Assembly (NCBI GenBank): GCA_964351655.1
Contig: CAYGPD010000005.1
Coordinates: 67,725-131,724 of the forward strand
Source: Hirschia sp964351655
GTDB lineage: Bacteria > Pseudomonadota > Alphaproteobacteria > Caulobacterales > Hyphomonadaceae
Direction of reading: 5' to 3'
Length of the DNA: 64,000 nucleotides
Shown here: one piece after another, positions 1-9,116 of the stretch
Position numbering within the stretch: the stretch's first letter is position 1
How the letters are laid out: each line of letters begins with the position of its first letter
Made by a program: the position numbers and the translations under genes
Notes under the pieces: model-generated
The model's database searches: none
Told to the model about the DNA's origin: nothing
Seen by the model: the letters and a program-made list of their open reading frames with translations, nothing else

Positions 1-726
1 GTTCCAAAAGTAGTGACACTCAATACGCGCAAATGCATCCACAAATTCTTGCTCTTCAAATTTGGTAGGCCGCATGCTTGGGCCGCGAATGGAAAGTGTT
101 TCTCCCTCCCATTGTGCCCACGCGCGCGCAGCAGCAGCACGTTCCGCTGCATCATCGCCTGTTAAGCGCTTATAGAAAGCTTTTACAAGGTCGTGGCGTT
201 CATCTTCTGGTATGGGATCAAGGTAGCGATCAAATGCATCTGGAAATAGGCGGCTGGCACCTTCTTGGTAGAACCATTGTATTTCAGAGTGAGTAAGCAA
301 GAAGATACCGCGCAGTACTAATCCTAATGTATTTACGCGATGTTGCGCTGCATAAGTGAGGGCGAGTGTTGAACCCCAAGAGCCACCAAATACAACCCAT
401 TTATCGACATTTAATTCGATACGGAGTTTTTCCATATCGGAAACGAGATCCCAAGTTGTGTTTTCTTTTAATTCTGAAAATGGAGACGAGCGCCCACAGC
501 CTCTTTGGTCAAATATGATAATTCTATATCTCTCCGGATCAAAGAACCTTCTCATATCTGGATTTGAGCCACCACCGGGACCGCCATGAAGAGCGACGAC
601 GGGAATACCATCGGGGTTGCCAGATTCTTCCCAATATAACTCATGAATATCCGAGACGCGGAGGCGACCTGCTCGATTGGAATCAATACGGGGAAAAAGA
701 AATTTGCGAGATCGTTTTGTATTCAT
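1..726 (-). CDS. pip: Proline iminopeptidase (partial, C-terminus outside window)
   Basis: Alpha/beta hydrolase of peptidase family S33, which removes N-terminal proline from peptides, usually in the cytoplasm. The ATG is the complement of 724-726 and about 242 residues are present. The N-terminus reads MNTKRSRKFLFPRID. The oxyanion-hole motif HGGPGGGSNP and the nucleophile elbow GGSWGS are both visible, and the spacing and flanking residues match the family well. Family members are about 310-320 residues, so the catalytic Asp and His lie beyond base 1. It stands alone on the minus strand, divergent from the lipoprotein gene at 855. Identification is from motifs; substrate preference for proline is inferred from the family. 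Confidence 0.88.
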   Translation of the reverse strand, partial: MNTKRSRKFLFPRIDSNRAGRLRVSDIHELYWEESGNPDGIPVVALHGGPGGGSNPDMRRFFDPERYRIIIFDQRGCGRSSPFSELKENTTWDLVSDMEKLRIELNVDKWVVFGGSWGSTLALTYAAQHRVNTLGLVLRGIFLLTHSEIQWFYQEGASRLFPDAFDRYLDPIPEDERHDLVKAFYKRLTGDDAAERAAAARAWAQWEGETLSIRGPSMRPTKFEEQEFVDAFARIECHYFWN

Positions 727-854
727 CACTGCTTCACTTGTTTTATTTTATAAAGAATCAAAGAACTCTCGTTAAAAGATATTCACGTTTCCGGAAAAAT
801 GCTATTATATGCAATACGGGTGGGTATAAAACGATGTAAAGCGGGGAATGGGTA

Positions 855-1490
855 TTGTCGCGTAGATTTTTCGTCGGTTTGATTATCGGTACTGCTTTCC
901 TGTCCAGTGGCTGTGCAACAGTGGCTGTATTTGAAAATGTTTCAGAAACAGAAATTCAACTCACCAAACCTCAATCTCAATTACGGAAGGCTTCCATTGC
1001 CTTTTGTGAAGCGAGTCGTGATGCGGAATGGGCCAGCGGAGAAAGCAATTTCAGTTCGCTAATGCGCATCTGGGGTGGCGATAATGAAGTTGGGACTGAA
1101 TATTGGGCGCGCTTAACTCAATTTGAGCCATCTGTTGGTGAAATTTTAGAACAGATAGGTTTTGATGTTGTAAGGGCGACAACTCAGTTGAGTGATTTGA
1201 ATAAGCTAGCTCAAACATTACTGCCTTCTCATGGTGCGGAGACGAAGCCACGTAACGCTGATGTACGTGAGTTTGAACGCGTTTTAATCCATGCAGGACA
1301 AGCGCGAGAAACTTTCGCAATTTCATTTTTACGTGCGCAAGAAGCAAATGACGGAAAGCTGGATGTAAAGCCGGCAAATATTCTATTGCCACTTGATAAA
1401 GAGTTAGATTTGGCCCGCTCTATTGTTGATGGTCTTGCTGCCTCTCGTATGTCAGATGCGTTAGCATTGCTTCAAGAGCCGACATCATAA
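855..1490 (+). CDS. Hypothetical lipoprotein
   Basis: A 211-residue protein of unknown function. It begins at a TTG; the upstream GGGG near 842-845 is a plausible ribosome binding site, and the ATG at 848 is out of frame. The N-terminus is a lipoprotein signal: two Arg, a hydrophobic run, then the lipobox LSSGC with Cys20 as the lipidation site. The rest is hydrophilic and mostly helical in character, with no motif I recognise. The next gene starts about 100 bases downstream on the same strand, with no clear terminator between. It could be a small envelope-associated protein; nothing more can be said. Confidence 0.65.
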   Translation: MSRRFFVGLIIGTAFLSSGCATVAVFENVSETEIQLTKPQSQLRKASIAFCEASRDAEWASGESNFSSLMRIWGGDNEVGTEYWARLTQFEPSVGEILEQIGFDVVRATTQLSDLNKLAQTLLPSHGAETKPRNADVREFERVLIHAGQARETFAISFLRAQEANDGKLDVKPANILLPLDKELDLARSIVDGLAASRMSDALALLQEPTS

Positions 1491-1587
1491 AAAGATTTGG
1501 TTGGCTATGCATTTGTGACAATGATCGTATGAGTGGCGGTAACATTCTATTATAATCGTTTTCACTTTGGCTTAGAAAGTAAACTCC

Positions 1588-2751
1588 ATGAATGATGCAT
1601 GGCGTGCAACAGCTTATCTGAGCTTGTTTTACTACTTGTTTGGATTGCAGCTCCCCTATCTTCCTGTCTGGCTTGAAAAAGCACGTGGGTTAAGTGGCGC
1701 TCAAATAAGTGCGGTGATCTTCGGAGCTTTATTAGCGCGTATCATTGTGGGACCACTCATTTCGACATGGGCAGATTCAAAAACGTCACGGGCCGCACTA
1801 AGTGTTCTGGCGCTGGGCGGCTTTGTGGGGTTTTTAGGGCTGAATTTTTCCTATCACCCGATACTACTTTGCGTGGTAGGGTTTGGTGTTATGTCAGTCG
1901 TGCATGCGATTATGCCATTATCCGAGGCAAGCTTAGTTTTAGCTTCAGACAATGGTGTGCGTCCCAGTTTTGGAGAAGGGCGGGGGATCGCTTCTGTTGC
2001 TTTTGTGGTGGGAGTGTTCTCGGGTGGGCTTTTGATAGAACAATTGGGCGCTTCAATGCTCGTGCCAGCAATATCCGGTTTGTACTTATTTTTAATTCTG
2101 GCGGGGATGTTTGCGCCCAATACGCCGCTTGGAGTTTCCGATACGAAAATTCCCTTCTACGAACGTTTTAAGCGAGGGTTCCGTCAGTTTAGGAAGCCGA
2201 CACTGTTTCTACTCTTGTTGAGTGCTGCATGTATTCAAGCGACCCATGCTTTCTATTATGGGTTTTCTACTGTGATTTGGGAAAAACAAGGTTTTTCAGG
2301 AACGCTCATTAGTGGAATGTGGATCACTGGAGTCGTCATAGAAATTTTATTCTTGATGTTGTCTGCGCGTCTTCCGGCTTTTTTATCGCCAGAAAGATTA
2401 ATTTTGATAGGTGGTCTGTCGGGTGTAGTGCGGTGGAGTATATTGGGGTTTGCGCCGGATGCGTTAAGTACTTTTTTAGTTCAAAATTTGCATGGATTAA
2501 CGTTTGCGGCGACATTTTTGGGATGTGTCACGCTGATTAGGCAAGAAGTTGAGAAGGAGAGCCAGGCACTTACTTTATCAATACTCGCTTCGGTAATTGC
2601 AGCAATGACAGGGCTTTGGGGACTTGTCTCAGGCTTTCTATATGACATTATCGGAGCAAATGGATATTGGTGGATGGCTGCTTTGGCGGCTATTGGCTCA
2701 TTGTTCGCCTGTTTGTTGATGTTAAGGATAAAGACTCGCCTTGATCGATAA
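1588..2751 (+). CDS. MFS transporter, HcaT/MFS_1-like family
   Basis: A 387-residue integral membrane protein with about twelve hydrophobic segments. The N-terminal pattern, with YYLFGLQLPYLPVWL in the first helix and LARIIVGPLISTWAD between helices 2 and 3, resembles the phenylpropionate permease (HcaT)/nucleoside:H+ symporter-like branch of the major facilitator superfamily. Such proteins move small organic solutes by proton symport or antiport across the inner membrane. The substrate cannot be told. There is no catabolic gene next to it. It is followed by the Mla-type operon after a 65-base gap, so co-transcription is possible but unlikely to be functional. Confidence 0.8.
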   Translation: MNDAWRATAYLSLFYYLFGLQLPYLPVWLEKARGLSGAQISAVIFGALLARIIVGPLISTWADSKTSRAALSVLALGGFVGFLGLNFSYHPILLCVVGFGVMSVVHAIMPLSEASLVLASDNGVRPSFGEGRGIASVAFVVGVFSGGLLIEQLGASMLVPAISGLYLFLILAGMFAPNTPLGVSDTKIPFYERFKRGFRQFRKPTLFLLLLSAACIQATHAFYYGFSTVIWEKQGFSGTLISGMWITGVVIEILFLMLSARLPAFLSPERLILIGGLSGVVRWSILGFAPDALSTFLVQNLHGLTFAATFLGCVTLIRQEVEKESQALTLSILASVIAAMTGLWGLVSGFLYDIIGANGYWWMAALAAIGSLFACLLMLRIKTRLDR

Positions 2752-2816
2752 AGTAGGTGATTTTTAAAGCTATTTAGTAGAATTTAGCCGAGAAACAAAC
2801 GCGATAGGAGCGCTTC

Positions 2817-3959
2817 TTGGCTCAGTCCCAAGCTCGGTTTGATATTACGACAGATCTTTCGGGCCAACGTATTCTGGTTTTAGAGGGAGACTGGACGGCC
2901 TTTAGTATAGGGGCGGTCGATAAATCTTTGCGTGATCTAGAAGTCAGTGAAATGTCTGCAGATACCGTATTGGATGTGTCTCATTTGGAAGAATTGGATA
3001 CTGCTGGGGCGTATGTCATTGATCGTACTTTGCGTGAGATGGGGGCTGCATCTGGTGGTCATGTAAGACTGGTTGGGGAGCATCAAAGTATTCTGTCTCT
3101 GTTGACGACCGTCAATAATGCTCAGTTCGAAACACCGCATAAGTATGTAAGTAAACATCCATTTCTCGACCTTTTAGATCGAGTAGGTCATGGTGTAGTT
3201 GATGCTTTCAAAGAGGGATGGGGAATCCTTGAGTTTATTGGCGAAGCGTTTGCTACGATTTTTCATCTATGTCTTCATCCTAGTAAAATTAGATGGACAT
3301 CAGTTGTTGCGATTATGGAGGAGGCAGGGTTAAACGCGCTTCCCATTGTGTCGATGCTTTCTTTTTTTATCGGGATCGTTGTCGCGTTTCTGGGTGTCAA
3401 TTTACTGCAGTCGTTTGGAGCGCAAGTCTTCACTGTAGAGATGGTCGGCTTCTTAATGCTTCGCGAATTTGGTTTAGTGCTTACCGCAATTTTATTGGCG
3501 GGGCGGACAGACAGTGCGTTTACCGCTGAAATTGGCGCTATGAAAATGCGGGAAGAGATAGATGCTATGCGCGTCATGGGGTTAAATCCCATGGAAGTGT
3601 TGGTTGCTCCGCGTTTGATTGCTTTGTGGGTAATGACGCCATTTCTTTCATTTTTTGCGATGATTTCAGGGCTCATAGGCGGTTTGCTGGTAATGTGGGG
3701 CGTGATGGATATTTCACCTGCTATGTTTATTCAAAGAATAAGCGATACAGTGCCCGGACAAAATTTTTGGGTAGGTATGGCGAAGGCTCCTGTATTTGCG
3801 ACGGTGATTGCACTTGTAGGGTGTCGCCAAGGCCTTCTTGTAACTGGAGATGTACAATCATTGGGTAGCCGTACAACATCTTCTGTGGTGCAGGCCATTT
3901 TTCTTGTTATTGTGTTAGATGCCGTATTTGCCATGCTTTACATGGAGATGGGGCTATGA
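2817..3959 (+). CDS. mlaE: MlaE-family ABC permease with N-terminal STAS domain
   Basis: A 380-residue permease of an MCE/Mla-type lipid transporter. The start is a TTG at 2817 with a TAGGAG site 6 bases upstream; no better in-frame start gives the whole STAS domain. Residues about 5-105 form a STAS/MlaB-like domain (DVSHLEELDTAGAYVIDRTL). Residues about 150-380 are the MlaE permease, with the characteristic GRTDSAFTAEIGAMKMREEIDAMRV loop shown here in short as GRTDSAFTAEIGAMKM. In enterobacteria MlaB is separate; here the two are fused. It overlaps the ATPase gene by 4 bases (ATGA), so the two are translationally coupled. Expected in the inner membrane, moving phospholipids between inner and outer membranes. 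Confidence 0.9.
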   Translation: MAQSQARFDITTDLSGQRILVLEGDWTAFSIGAVDKSLRDLEVSEMSADTVLDVSHLEELDTAGAYVIDRTLREMGAASGGHVRLVGEHQSILSLLTTVNNAQFETPHKYVSKHPFLDLLDRVGHGVVDAFKEGWGILEFIGEAFATIFHLCLHPSKIRWTSVVAIMEEAGLNALPIVSMLSFFIGIVVAFLGVNLLQSFGAQVFTVEMVGFLMLREFGLVLTAILLAGRTDSAFTAEIGAMKMREEIDAMRVMGLNPMEVLVAPRLIALWVMTPFLSFFAMISGLIGGLLVMWGVMDISPAMFIQRISDTVPGQNFWVGMAKAPVFATVIALVGCRQGLLVTGDVQSLGSRTTSSVVQAIFLVIVLDAVFAMLYMEMGL

Positions 3960-4741
3960 TGCGTATTGAGCCATCTGATGATCGATTGTCAATTAGGGTC
4001 CGTAATCTGACGAACCAGTTTGGCACCAAAGTTGTACACAAAGACTTAGACCTTGATGTACGAGAGGGTGAAATTTTAGGGGTGATCGGACCATCTGGAA
4101 CAGGTAAGTCAGTTCTTCTACGTTCGATAGTTGGGCTCATCAAACCCAAACAGGCAGATATAGAAGTTTTTGGCACTGATCTAACTTTGGCAGATCAAGA
4201 TGTACGCCGCTCAATTGAACAAAAATGGGGGGTTATGTTCCAAGATGGCGCTTTATTTTCAACCCTGAGTGTCCGCGAAAATGTAATGGCACCGATGCGA
4301 GAGCATCTTGATTTGCCTCTCAATTTAATGCGCGAACTTGCCTGTATGAAAATCAGAATGGTTGGACTGGAAGCCGATGCGGCACCCAAGCGCCCTTCCG
4401 ATTTGTCGGGTGGGATGCGCAAACGGGCTGCTCTTGCGCGGGCGATGGCATTGGATCCTAAGCTGTTGTTTTTAGACGAGCCTACCGCAGGTCTTGATCC
4501 TATAGGTGCAGGAAATTTTGATTTATTGGTACGCGGGCTATGTGATGCGCTTGGTCTCACTGTGTTTTTAGTCACGCACGACCTAGATACCTTAAACGCT
4601 GTTTGTGACCGGGTTGCTGTGCTGAATGCCGGTCAGGTGCTAGCTGTAGGCACTATGGATGAGGTGAGAGCTAATCCTCATCCCTGGATACAAGAATATT
4701 TTTCCGGGCCGCGTGGACGCGCAGCTTTGGGTTTGAGTTAG
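3956..4741 (+). CDS. mlaF: ABC transporter ATPase, MlaF-like
   Basis: A 261-residue ATP-binding subunit that powers the MlaE-type permease encoded just upstream. Walker A is GPSGTGKS (about residue 43-50), the ABC signature is LSGGMRKR, and Walker B runs into LFLDEPTAGLDP; the H-loop is in FLVTHDLDT. The GGMRKR signature and the short length are typical of the MlaF/MCE-associated ATPases. A second ATG lies three bases downstream and is an equally possible start. Overlaps the permease by 4 bases and is followed after 14 bases by the MCE gene. Confidence 0.92.
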   Translation: MMRIEPSDDRLSIRVRNLTNQFGTKVVHKDLDLDVREGEILGVIGPSGTGKSVLLRSIVGLIKPKQADIEVFGTDLTLADQDVRRSIEQKWGVMFQDGALFSTLSVRENVMAPMREHLDLPLNLMRELACMKIRMVGLEADAAPKRPSDLSGGMRKRAALARAMALDPKLLFLDEPTAGLDPIGAGNFDLLVRGLCDALGLTVFLVTHDLDTLNAVCDRVAVLNAGQVLAVGTMDEVRANPHPWIQEYFSGPRGRAALGLS

Positions 4742-4755
4742 AAAGGGCGGATCTG

Positions 4756-5700
4756 ATGGAAACGCGCGCAAATTATGGGCTGATTGGTGCTTTTGTTCTT
4801 CTCGCTATGGCGGCTTTTGTGCTGTTTGCTGTATGGATTTCGAAAGTTCAATTTTCCAAAGAATATGCTGTTTTTGATGTCGTGTTTGAGGGAGCTGTAA
4901 ACGGCCTCTCTGAGGGCGGAGAAGTTCGGTTTAATGGTATAAAAGTGGGTGAGGTTACGGATTTAGGATTAGATGAGAAAGATCCTAACAACGTAATTGC
5001 GCGCATTCGTGTAGACTCAAATACTCCTGTAAAAGCCGATTCTCGCGCAGAGCTTGGTTTGCTTGGAATTACAGGAATGACGTTTATTCAGATCAAGGCT
5101 GGCAGCGCGACGGAACCCTTGCTGAGTAAAGGTATTCGTCCATATCCACCGCGCATCAAAACAGATAAAACCCAACTTGATAAGATATTTGCAGGTGGCG
5201 AGGACTTGATTTCTTCAAGTACTGATACGCTTCACCGGGTAAGTCGGATGTTTCGAGATGAAAATGTGACGCGTATTTCCAATATTTTAGCCAATATTGA
5301 AGATCTTACAGATGTTGCCAATGGCAAAACTGGAATTGCTGAAGATGCACGTCGTGCAATTCAGGCATTGGAAGGCGCGGGAAATGCAATGAATGAAGCG
5401 GCAATTGCCGTTGATGCAGCAAGTGTACAATTTGATGCGAACGTCGCAATCATGACGGAAGAAACAATGCTACTCCTCAAGGATATGCAAGGGGTCGTTA
5501 GAAGTGCAGATGGTGCTGTGACCTCACTAGAGGGCGTGCTTATTGATGAGCTCTCACCCGATGCTCAGCGTGTTATGAGAGAGCTCTCTATGACGCTCCA
5601 AGATGTGCAAATGCTTGTAAAACGTTTGGATGGTGTTGTGGGTGAATTAGAGCGTGATCCGCGTGAATTTGTGCTTGGTGATGTGAAACCCTATGAGTAA
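4756..5700 (+). CDS. mlaD: MCE-domain lipid-binding protein, MlaD-like
   Basis: A 314-residue periplasmic protein anchored by one N-terminal membrane helix (about residues 9-28). The MCE domain spans about residues 38-115, with the family pattern VNGLSEGGEVRFNGIKVGEV followed by ARIRVDSNTPV and GLLGITGMTFIQI. The remaining 190 residues are helical and rich in Ala, Asp and Glu, like the long C-terminal needle regions of larger MCE proteins rather than the short tail of E. coli MlaD. It probably binds lipid between permease and outer-membrane partner. It overlaps the lipoprotein gene by 8 bases. Family is secure; the lipid is unknown. Confidence 0.9.
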   Translation: METRANYGLIGAFVLLAMAAFVLFAVWISKVQFSKEYAVFDVVFEGAVNGLSEGGEVRFNGIKVGEVTDLGLDEKDPNNVIARIRVDSNTPVKADSRAELGLLGITGMTFIQIKAGSATEPLLSKGIRPYPPRIKTDKTQLDKIFAGGEDLISSSTDTLHRVSRMFRDENVTRISNILANIEDLTDVANGKTGIAEDARRAIQALEGAGNAMNEAAIAVDAASVQFDANVAIMTEETMLLLKDMQGVVRSADGAVTSLEGVLIDELSPDAQRVMRELSMTLQDVQMLVKRLDGVVGELERDPREFVLGDVKPYE

Positions 5701-6478
5701 TTTGGGATGGAAAATGACGATGTCTAATCAGTTTAATAAACGTCTGCTAGTCATTCCTATTCTGTTAGCAGGTACCATTGTGAGTGGGTGTATTTCGGTA
5801 TTGCCGGAACCCAATCAACCCGAATCGCTCATAAGACTTCCAATGAATAGCATGCGGAATGCAAACTTAGCGTTGTTGACAAATGTGGTCGTTCATACTC
5901 CAGACGCAATGGGAGCAGTTTCTGGAGTGGAAATCGCATCCTCTGAAAATCAACGCATTCGATATATAAACAACGTTGTGTGGGCTGACACGCCAGCAAA
6001 CTTATTTCAAGCAGCTGTGGTGGATGCACTAACTACGTCTGTAGGTGGCGGACAAGCCATTCCTGTGCAGGTAGGCGCGCGCGGTGACTATGATCTTAGG
6101 CTAAGTATACTCGATCTTACCGTGGATAATATTCGGAATGAAGCAGTGTGTGAGATCAGACTTGTAATGACGCGGTCTGGAGATAAGGCTATTGTTACAT
6201 CGCACGTATTGCGAGCTACTGAAGATATTGATGGCAAAACTGCTGTTCAAAGGGCAGAAACTCTTGCTATGGCCATTAGGTCAGCTGCGGAGCTTACTGC
6301 AGATTTTGTGGCACAAAAAGCGGTTCCCTATGATGTAGAAGCCGAACGAGCAGCGCATCGGGATAAGCGACGTATAGAGCGTGAACGCAATAAAGCCGAA
6401 GGTGAAACATTGCCCATCATGCCACGTGAAAAGCCTACAGTTGTCCCGCCAGAATTTAAAATGGAAACAGACGTTTAG
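5693..6478 (+). CDS. ABC-type transport auxiliary lipoprotein
   Basis: A 261-residue lipoprotein that closes the MCE operon. The ATG at 5693 overlaps the mlaD-like stop; methionines at residues 8 and 10 are alternative starts. A hydrophobic stretch ends in the lipobox IVSGC (Cys33 from the first ATG). The central region (residues about 70-205) resembles the PqiC/YmbA-type auxiliary lipoprotein family that accompanies MCE transporters. The last 50 residues are charged and rich in Arg and Glu. It takes the place where MlaC or an outer-membrane partner gene would be expected, so it may link the MCE protein to the outer membrane. A strong terminator follows. Confidence 0.82.
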   Translation: MSNLGWKMTMSNQFNKRLLVIPILLAGTIVSGCISVLPEPNQPESLIRLPMNSMRNANLALLTNVVVHTPDAMGAVSGVEIASSENQRIRYINNVVWADTPANLFQAAVVDALTTSVGGGQAIPVQVGARGDYDLRLSILDLTVDNIRNEAVCEIRLVMTRSGDKAIVTSHVLRATEDIDGKTAVQRAETLAMAIRSAAELTADFVAQKAVPYDVEAERAAHRDKRRIERERNKAEGETLPIMPREKPTVVPPEFKMETDV

Positions 6479-6500
6479 TTGAGATTTTTTATATTAAATG

Positions 6501-6534
6501 AAAAAGCCCACTGATAAACTTTAGTGGGCTTTTT
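6501..6534. terminator. Rho-independent terminator (bidirectional)
   Basis: A 12-base-pair stem, AAAAAGCCCACT pairing with AGTGGGCTTTTT, flanked by A- and T-tracts. It lies between the end of the MCE operon and the converging coiled-coil gene and can serve both. Confidence 0.85.
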
Positions 6535-6561
6535 ACTGCGAATATTAGGGGATGTTGTTTC

Positions 6562-8520
6562 TTATTTTACGAGTGCAGCATCCAATAGAAGGTAGGCGGC
6601 TAGACGAGGCCCAGCATCTTCGCGTGCGCGTTCAGCACGTTGTAGAAATTTCATTGCTTCTTCTTCTTCGAGCGCAAGGTAACTTTCCGCAGCAATGCGT
6701 AAGTCTTCGTCTTGTTGCAATAATCGTTGGATCTGCGTGAGTTCACCTGGCGCTGCTTGTTTAGTTGCGCGGCGGCGTTGGCGTTCGCCACGGGCAGTCG
6801 CAGCAGCGATGCGGCGTAGGTCAGAAGAACGAATTGCGCGTTTTAACCGAATGCCTGAACGATCTAACTGTTCAACAAAAGCCAAGGCTGTGGAATCGTG
6901 AGCACCTTCTTCAATATTGGTACCTATACCTGAAAGTAAATCACGCCATGACATGTCATTTTGATCATCGGGCTTTGATTGAGAATTGCGTGTACTTTGC
7001 TCAATTGAATGGGCTTCATGGGCTGCGGCAGCTACTGAGCCAGTAGGCTCGGCAGATGCGGTTGGCTTTGCTGTGCCTCGATCAACATCGGATGCATGCG
7101 GAGTTGTGTCGAAAGTATCGTCGTCCTCGAGAGGATCGAAAGGCGAAAGATCGTGCGGAGTGGGCCCCGGCGAGGCTTTGAGCGTCTCCAATAAAGAGGC
7201 CGGACGGGATTGCTGCACATCTGCATTTGATGCGCGTGAAGGTGGTGGCGCAATGCGAGGTGAAAGTTGAGGTTTCGTTGCGGTCTCATAATGAGATGAC
7301 GATACCGTATCATTGAGACCGTCGTTTAGCAGTTGAGATGCGCGCTCAATGCGGGTGCGGGCACGCTCTAGGCCAGCTTCAGCGGCATGTGTTGCACGTG
7401 TAGCAGCTGTGTACATGTGCTCGCTCATACGATCCATGCGCTTTTCTGTCTCAGCAGCCTGCTCGTTTGCAGCTTGCATAGCTTGCTTCACAAGTCCTTC
7501 GGCGCGAGATGCTGTCTCAATGAGGCGTTTCATGGCTTCTTCAGCTTCATTGTTTGATTTTACGGCTTGAGCTGCCACATGATCGGCTGACTGACGAGCA
7601 CCATCTAACGCGGTATCCATTGCTTTTCGAATTGCTTCCGCCGTAGCTTTGGATGCTTCCACAGCCATATCTCCAGCTTTAAGGGCATTATCTACTGTGC
7701 GTGAAGAGCCTAGTAAATTTTCATTGATTGACATCAACGATTGAACCAGTTGCTGTGCACGTTTTCGACTTTCAGCAGTCATATGATCGAGATTGGCCGC
7801 CGATGCGGATAAGTTTCTGCCAGTAGTTTCTATATTATTTAGGCGTTCATCTAATTGCTTGCCGGCCTTTTGTACTTCTGCTTGTGCCATTGTCGCGGCG
7901 CGTGTCATCTTTTCTGCGTGCATTGGGATGGCATCAGATAATGCTGCGGCCTGAGCGCGGATAGAATTTGAAAGGCTTGAAAGTTCGTCGCGTTCGGCGG
8001 CAAGTTTGAATTTTAGAGCTTCAGTATCTGCTCGGACTATTTCAGAAGCTTTTATCGCAGCGTTTGAGCTTTCTTCCATATCCTGACGGATGACCTGAAC
8101 GCGAGCTTCTGTCTCATTTAAGGTGTCGTAAATTTCATTGGACTGTCTCGCAAGATTTTCACCCAATGTGTCTACTTCTGCTGACAATGATTTGACAGGA
8201 GATAGCAATGTTTCAGAAGCAGCAAGCACAAGCTCGTTTGCGCGCGCCGACCGAGTAGATTCTCGGGCCATAAAGCCTGACATGATAAGGGCAAGTCCGG
8301 GGGCAGCAGCCATCGCGATTCCACCACCCAACTCTGCAGGTGGAAGAGCTTGAAGCTCTTCAATACCAAACTTCCCGATGACATAAGCTGCTGTTCCGCC
8401 CCACCAAGTGAAGGCGAGGGAAGTTGTTGCCCATGGCATCCACCCACCCGCTTTGCGGGCGTGAATTAGCCTTTGTTCAAGGTCTTGTTTAGTTTGAATC
8501 GGTTTTGGTGCGTTGCTCAT
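6562..8520 (-). CDS. Membrane-anchored coiled-coil protein, possibly TipN-like polarity factor
   Basis: A 652-residue protein. Residues about 28-50 and 65-86 are two hydrophobic helices (the first Trp-rich, WWGGTAAYVIG). Residues about 95-420 are a long Ala/Glu/Gln/Arg-rich coiled coil with no proline. A proline- and acid-rich linker follows to about 540. The last 110 residues form a compact basic-then-acidic region (MSWRDLLSGIGT onward). Two N-terminal membrane helices plus a long cytoplasmic coiled coil is the architecture of the Caulobacter birth-scar protein TipN, but I cannot confirm homology from memory. Chemoreceptors are less likely: no HAMP or signalling hairpin is seen. The ATG has no strong ribosome binding site. 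Alone in its unit. Confidence 0.7.
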   Translation of the reverse strand: MSNAPKPIQTKQDLEQRLIHARKAGGWMPWATTSLAFTWWGGTAAYVIGKFGIEELQALPPAELGGGIAMAAAPGLALIMSGFMARESTRSARANELVLAASETLLSPVKSLSAEVDTLGENLARQSNEIYDTLNETEARVQVIRQDMEESSNAAIKASEIVRADTEALKFKLAAERDELSSLSNSIRAQAAALSDAIPMHAEKMTRAATMAQAEVQKAGKQLDERLNNIETTGRNLSASAANLDHMTAESRKRAQQLVQSLMSINENLLGSSRTVDNALKAGDMAVEASKATAEAIRKAMDTALDGARQSADHVAAQAVKSNNEAEEAMKRLIETASRAEGLVKQAMQAANEQAAETEKRMDRMSEHMYTAATRATHAAEAGLERARTRIERASQLLNDGLNDTVSSSHYETATKPQLSPRIAPPPSRASNADVQQSRPASLLETLKASPGPTPHDLSPFDPLEDDDTFDTTPHASDVDRGTAKPTASAEPTGSVAAAAHEAHSIEQSTRNSQSKPDDQNDMSWRDLLSGIGTNIEEGAHDSTALAFVEQLDRSGIRLKRAIRSSDLRRIAAATARGERQRRRATKQAAPGELTQIQRLLQQDEDLRIAAESYLALEEEEAMKFLQRAERAREDAGPRLAAYLLLDAALVK

Positions 8521-8636
8521 AACATATAACTATACTGATGACTCTGTCTTTACACAGTCAAAATCTAGGCCATTACATGTCAAATAAGCCAATAAAGCGA
8601 ATTTTTATAAAAAAAATTCGCTAAATATGTGAATAC

Positions 8637-8747
8637 TTACATATTTTTTTGCTGCATATTCGGAAACTCACGTTCTTCCGCAACTAAAATGTATGTATTA
8701 AAAGGCGCGATGAGTGCTAGAAGAAGAAAAAGATGTTTCATTTTCAT
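8637..8747 (-). CDS. Candidate small secreted peptide (36 aa)
   Basis: Starts at the ATG complementary to 8745-8747 (a second ATG lies two codons on) and reads MKMKHLFLLLALIAPFNTYI, then a short hydrophilic tail. The start resembles a signal peptide. It overlaps the 45-residue ORF in another frame and has no clear ribosome binding site, so at most one of the two may be real, or they may be coupled. Confidence 0.2.
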   Translation of the reverse strand: MKMKHLFLLLALIAPFNTYILVAEEREFPNMQQKNM

Positions 8748-8835
8748 TCGACTTTTCTTGCGTGCCGTCCATACCGGCCCATGTCATTAATATAGCAAGT
8801 AATGAATCACGGATAATAATAAGTATGCCTAGCAT
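8698..8835 (-). CDS. Candidate small membrane protein (45 aa)
   Basis: ATG at the complement of 8833-8835, preceded at good spacing by a strong GGAGG site (TGGAGGGCAAC before the ATG). The product begins MLGILIIIRDSLLAILMTWA, one hydrophobic segment, and ends in a Ser/Glu/Asn-rich tail. The ribosome binding site is the best evidence. No family recognised. Confidence 0.4.
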   Translation of the reverse strand: MLGILIIIRDSLLAILMTWAGMDGTQEKSNENETSFSSSSTHRAF

Positions 8836-9116
8836 GTTGCCCTCCACAGCTTAGTGACACCCTATGTCAGAATTATTGAAAATCAAGTTAAACTTTATTA
8901 CTAGGAGATGAAATCTACTTCAATTGCATTCTCTATGAAGTGAAATGGAGTTTTTACTCGTGACTCTTAATAATCGAAGCAGAGTTTCAATCATTTACAG
9001 ATTTATGTGTCAAATTGATACGGTGTCAATGTGTTAGGGTATCATGCTTTTAAGCATTATTATATATTTTGCCGTCAATGTGATCCAAAATAATTGAATT
9101 GGAAACGAGTACTCTA

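Larger units (their letters stand above)
8521..9116. other. 596-base AT-rich intergenic region
   Basis: Separates the coiled-coil gene from the HPt gene. It holds the two small minus-strand ORFs listed separately (8637-8747 and 8698-8835). The stretch from 8850 to 9090 is AT-rich and probably contains the HPt promoter, but I see no clear conserved box. Confidence 0.5.
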
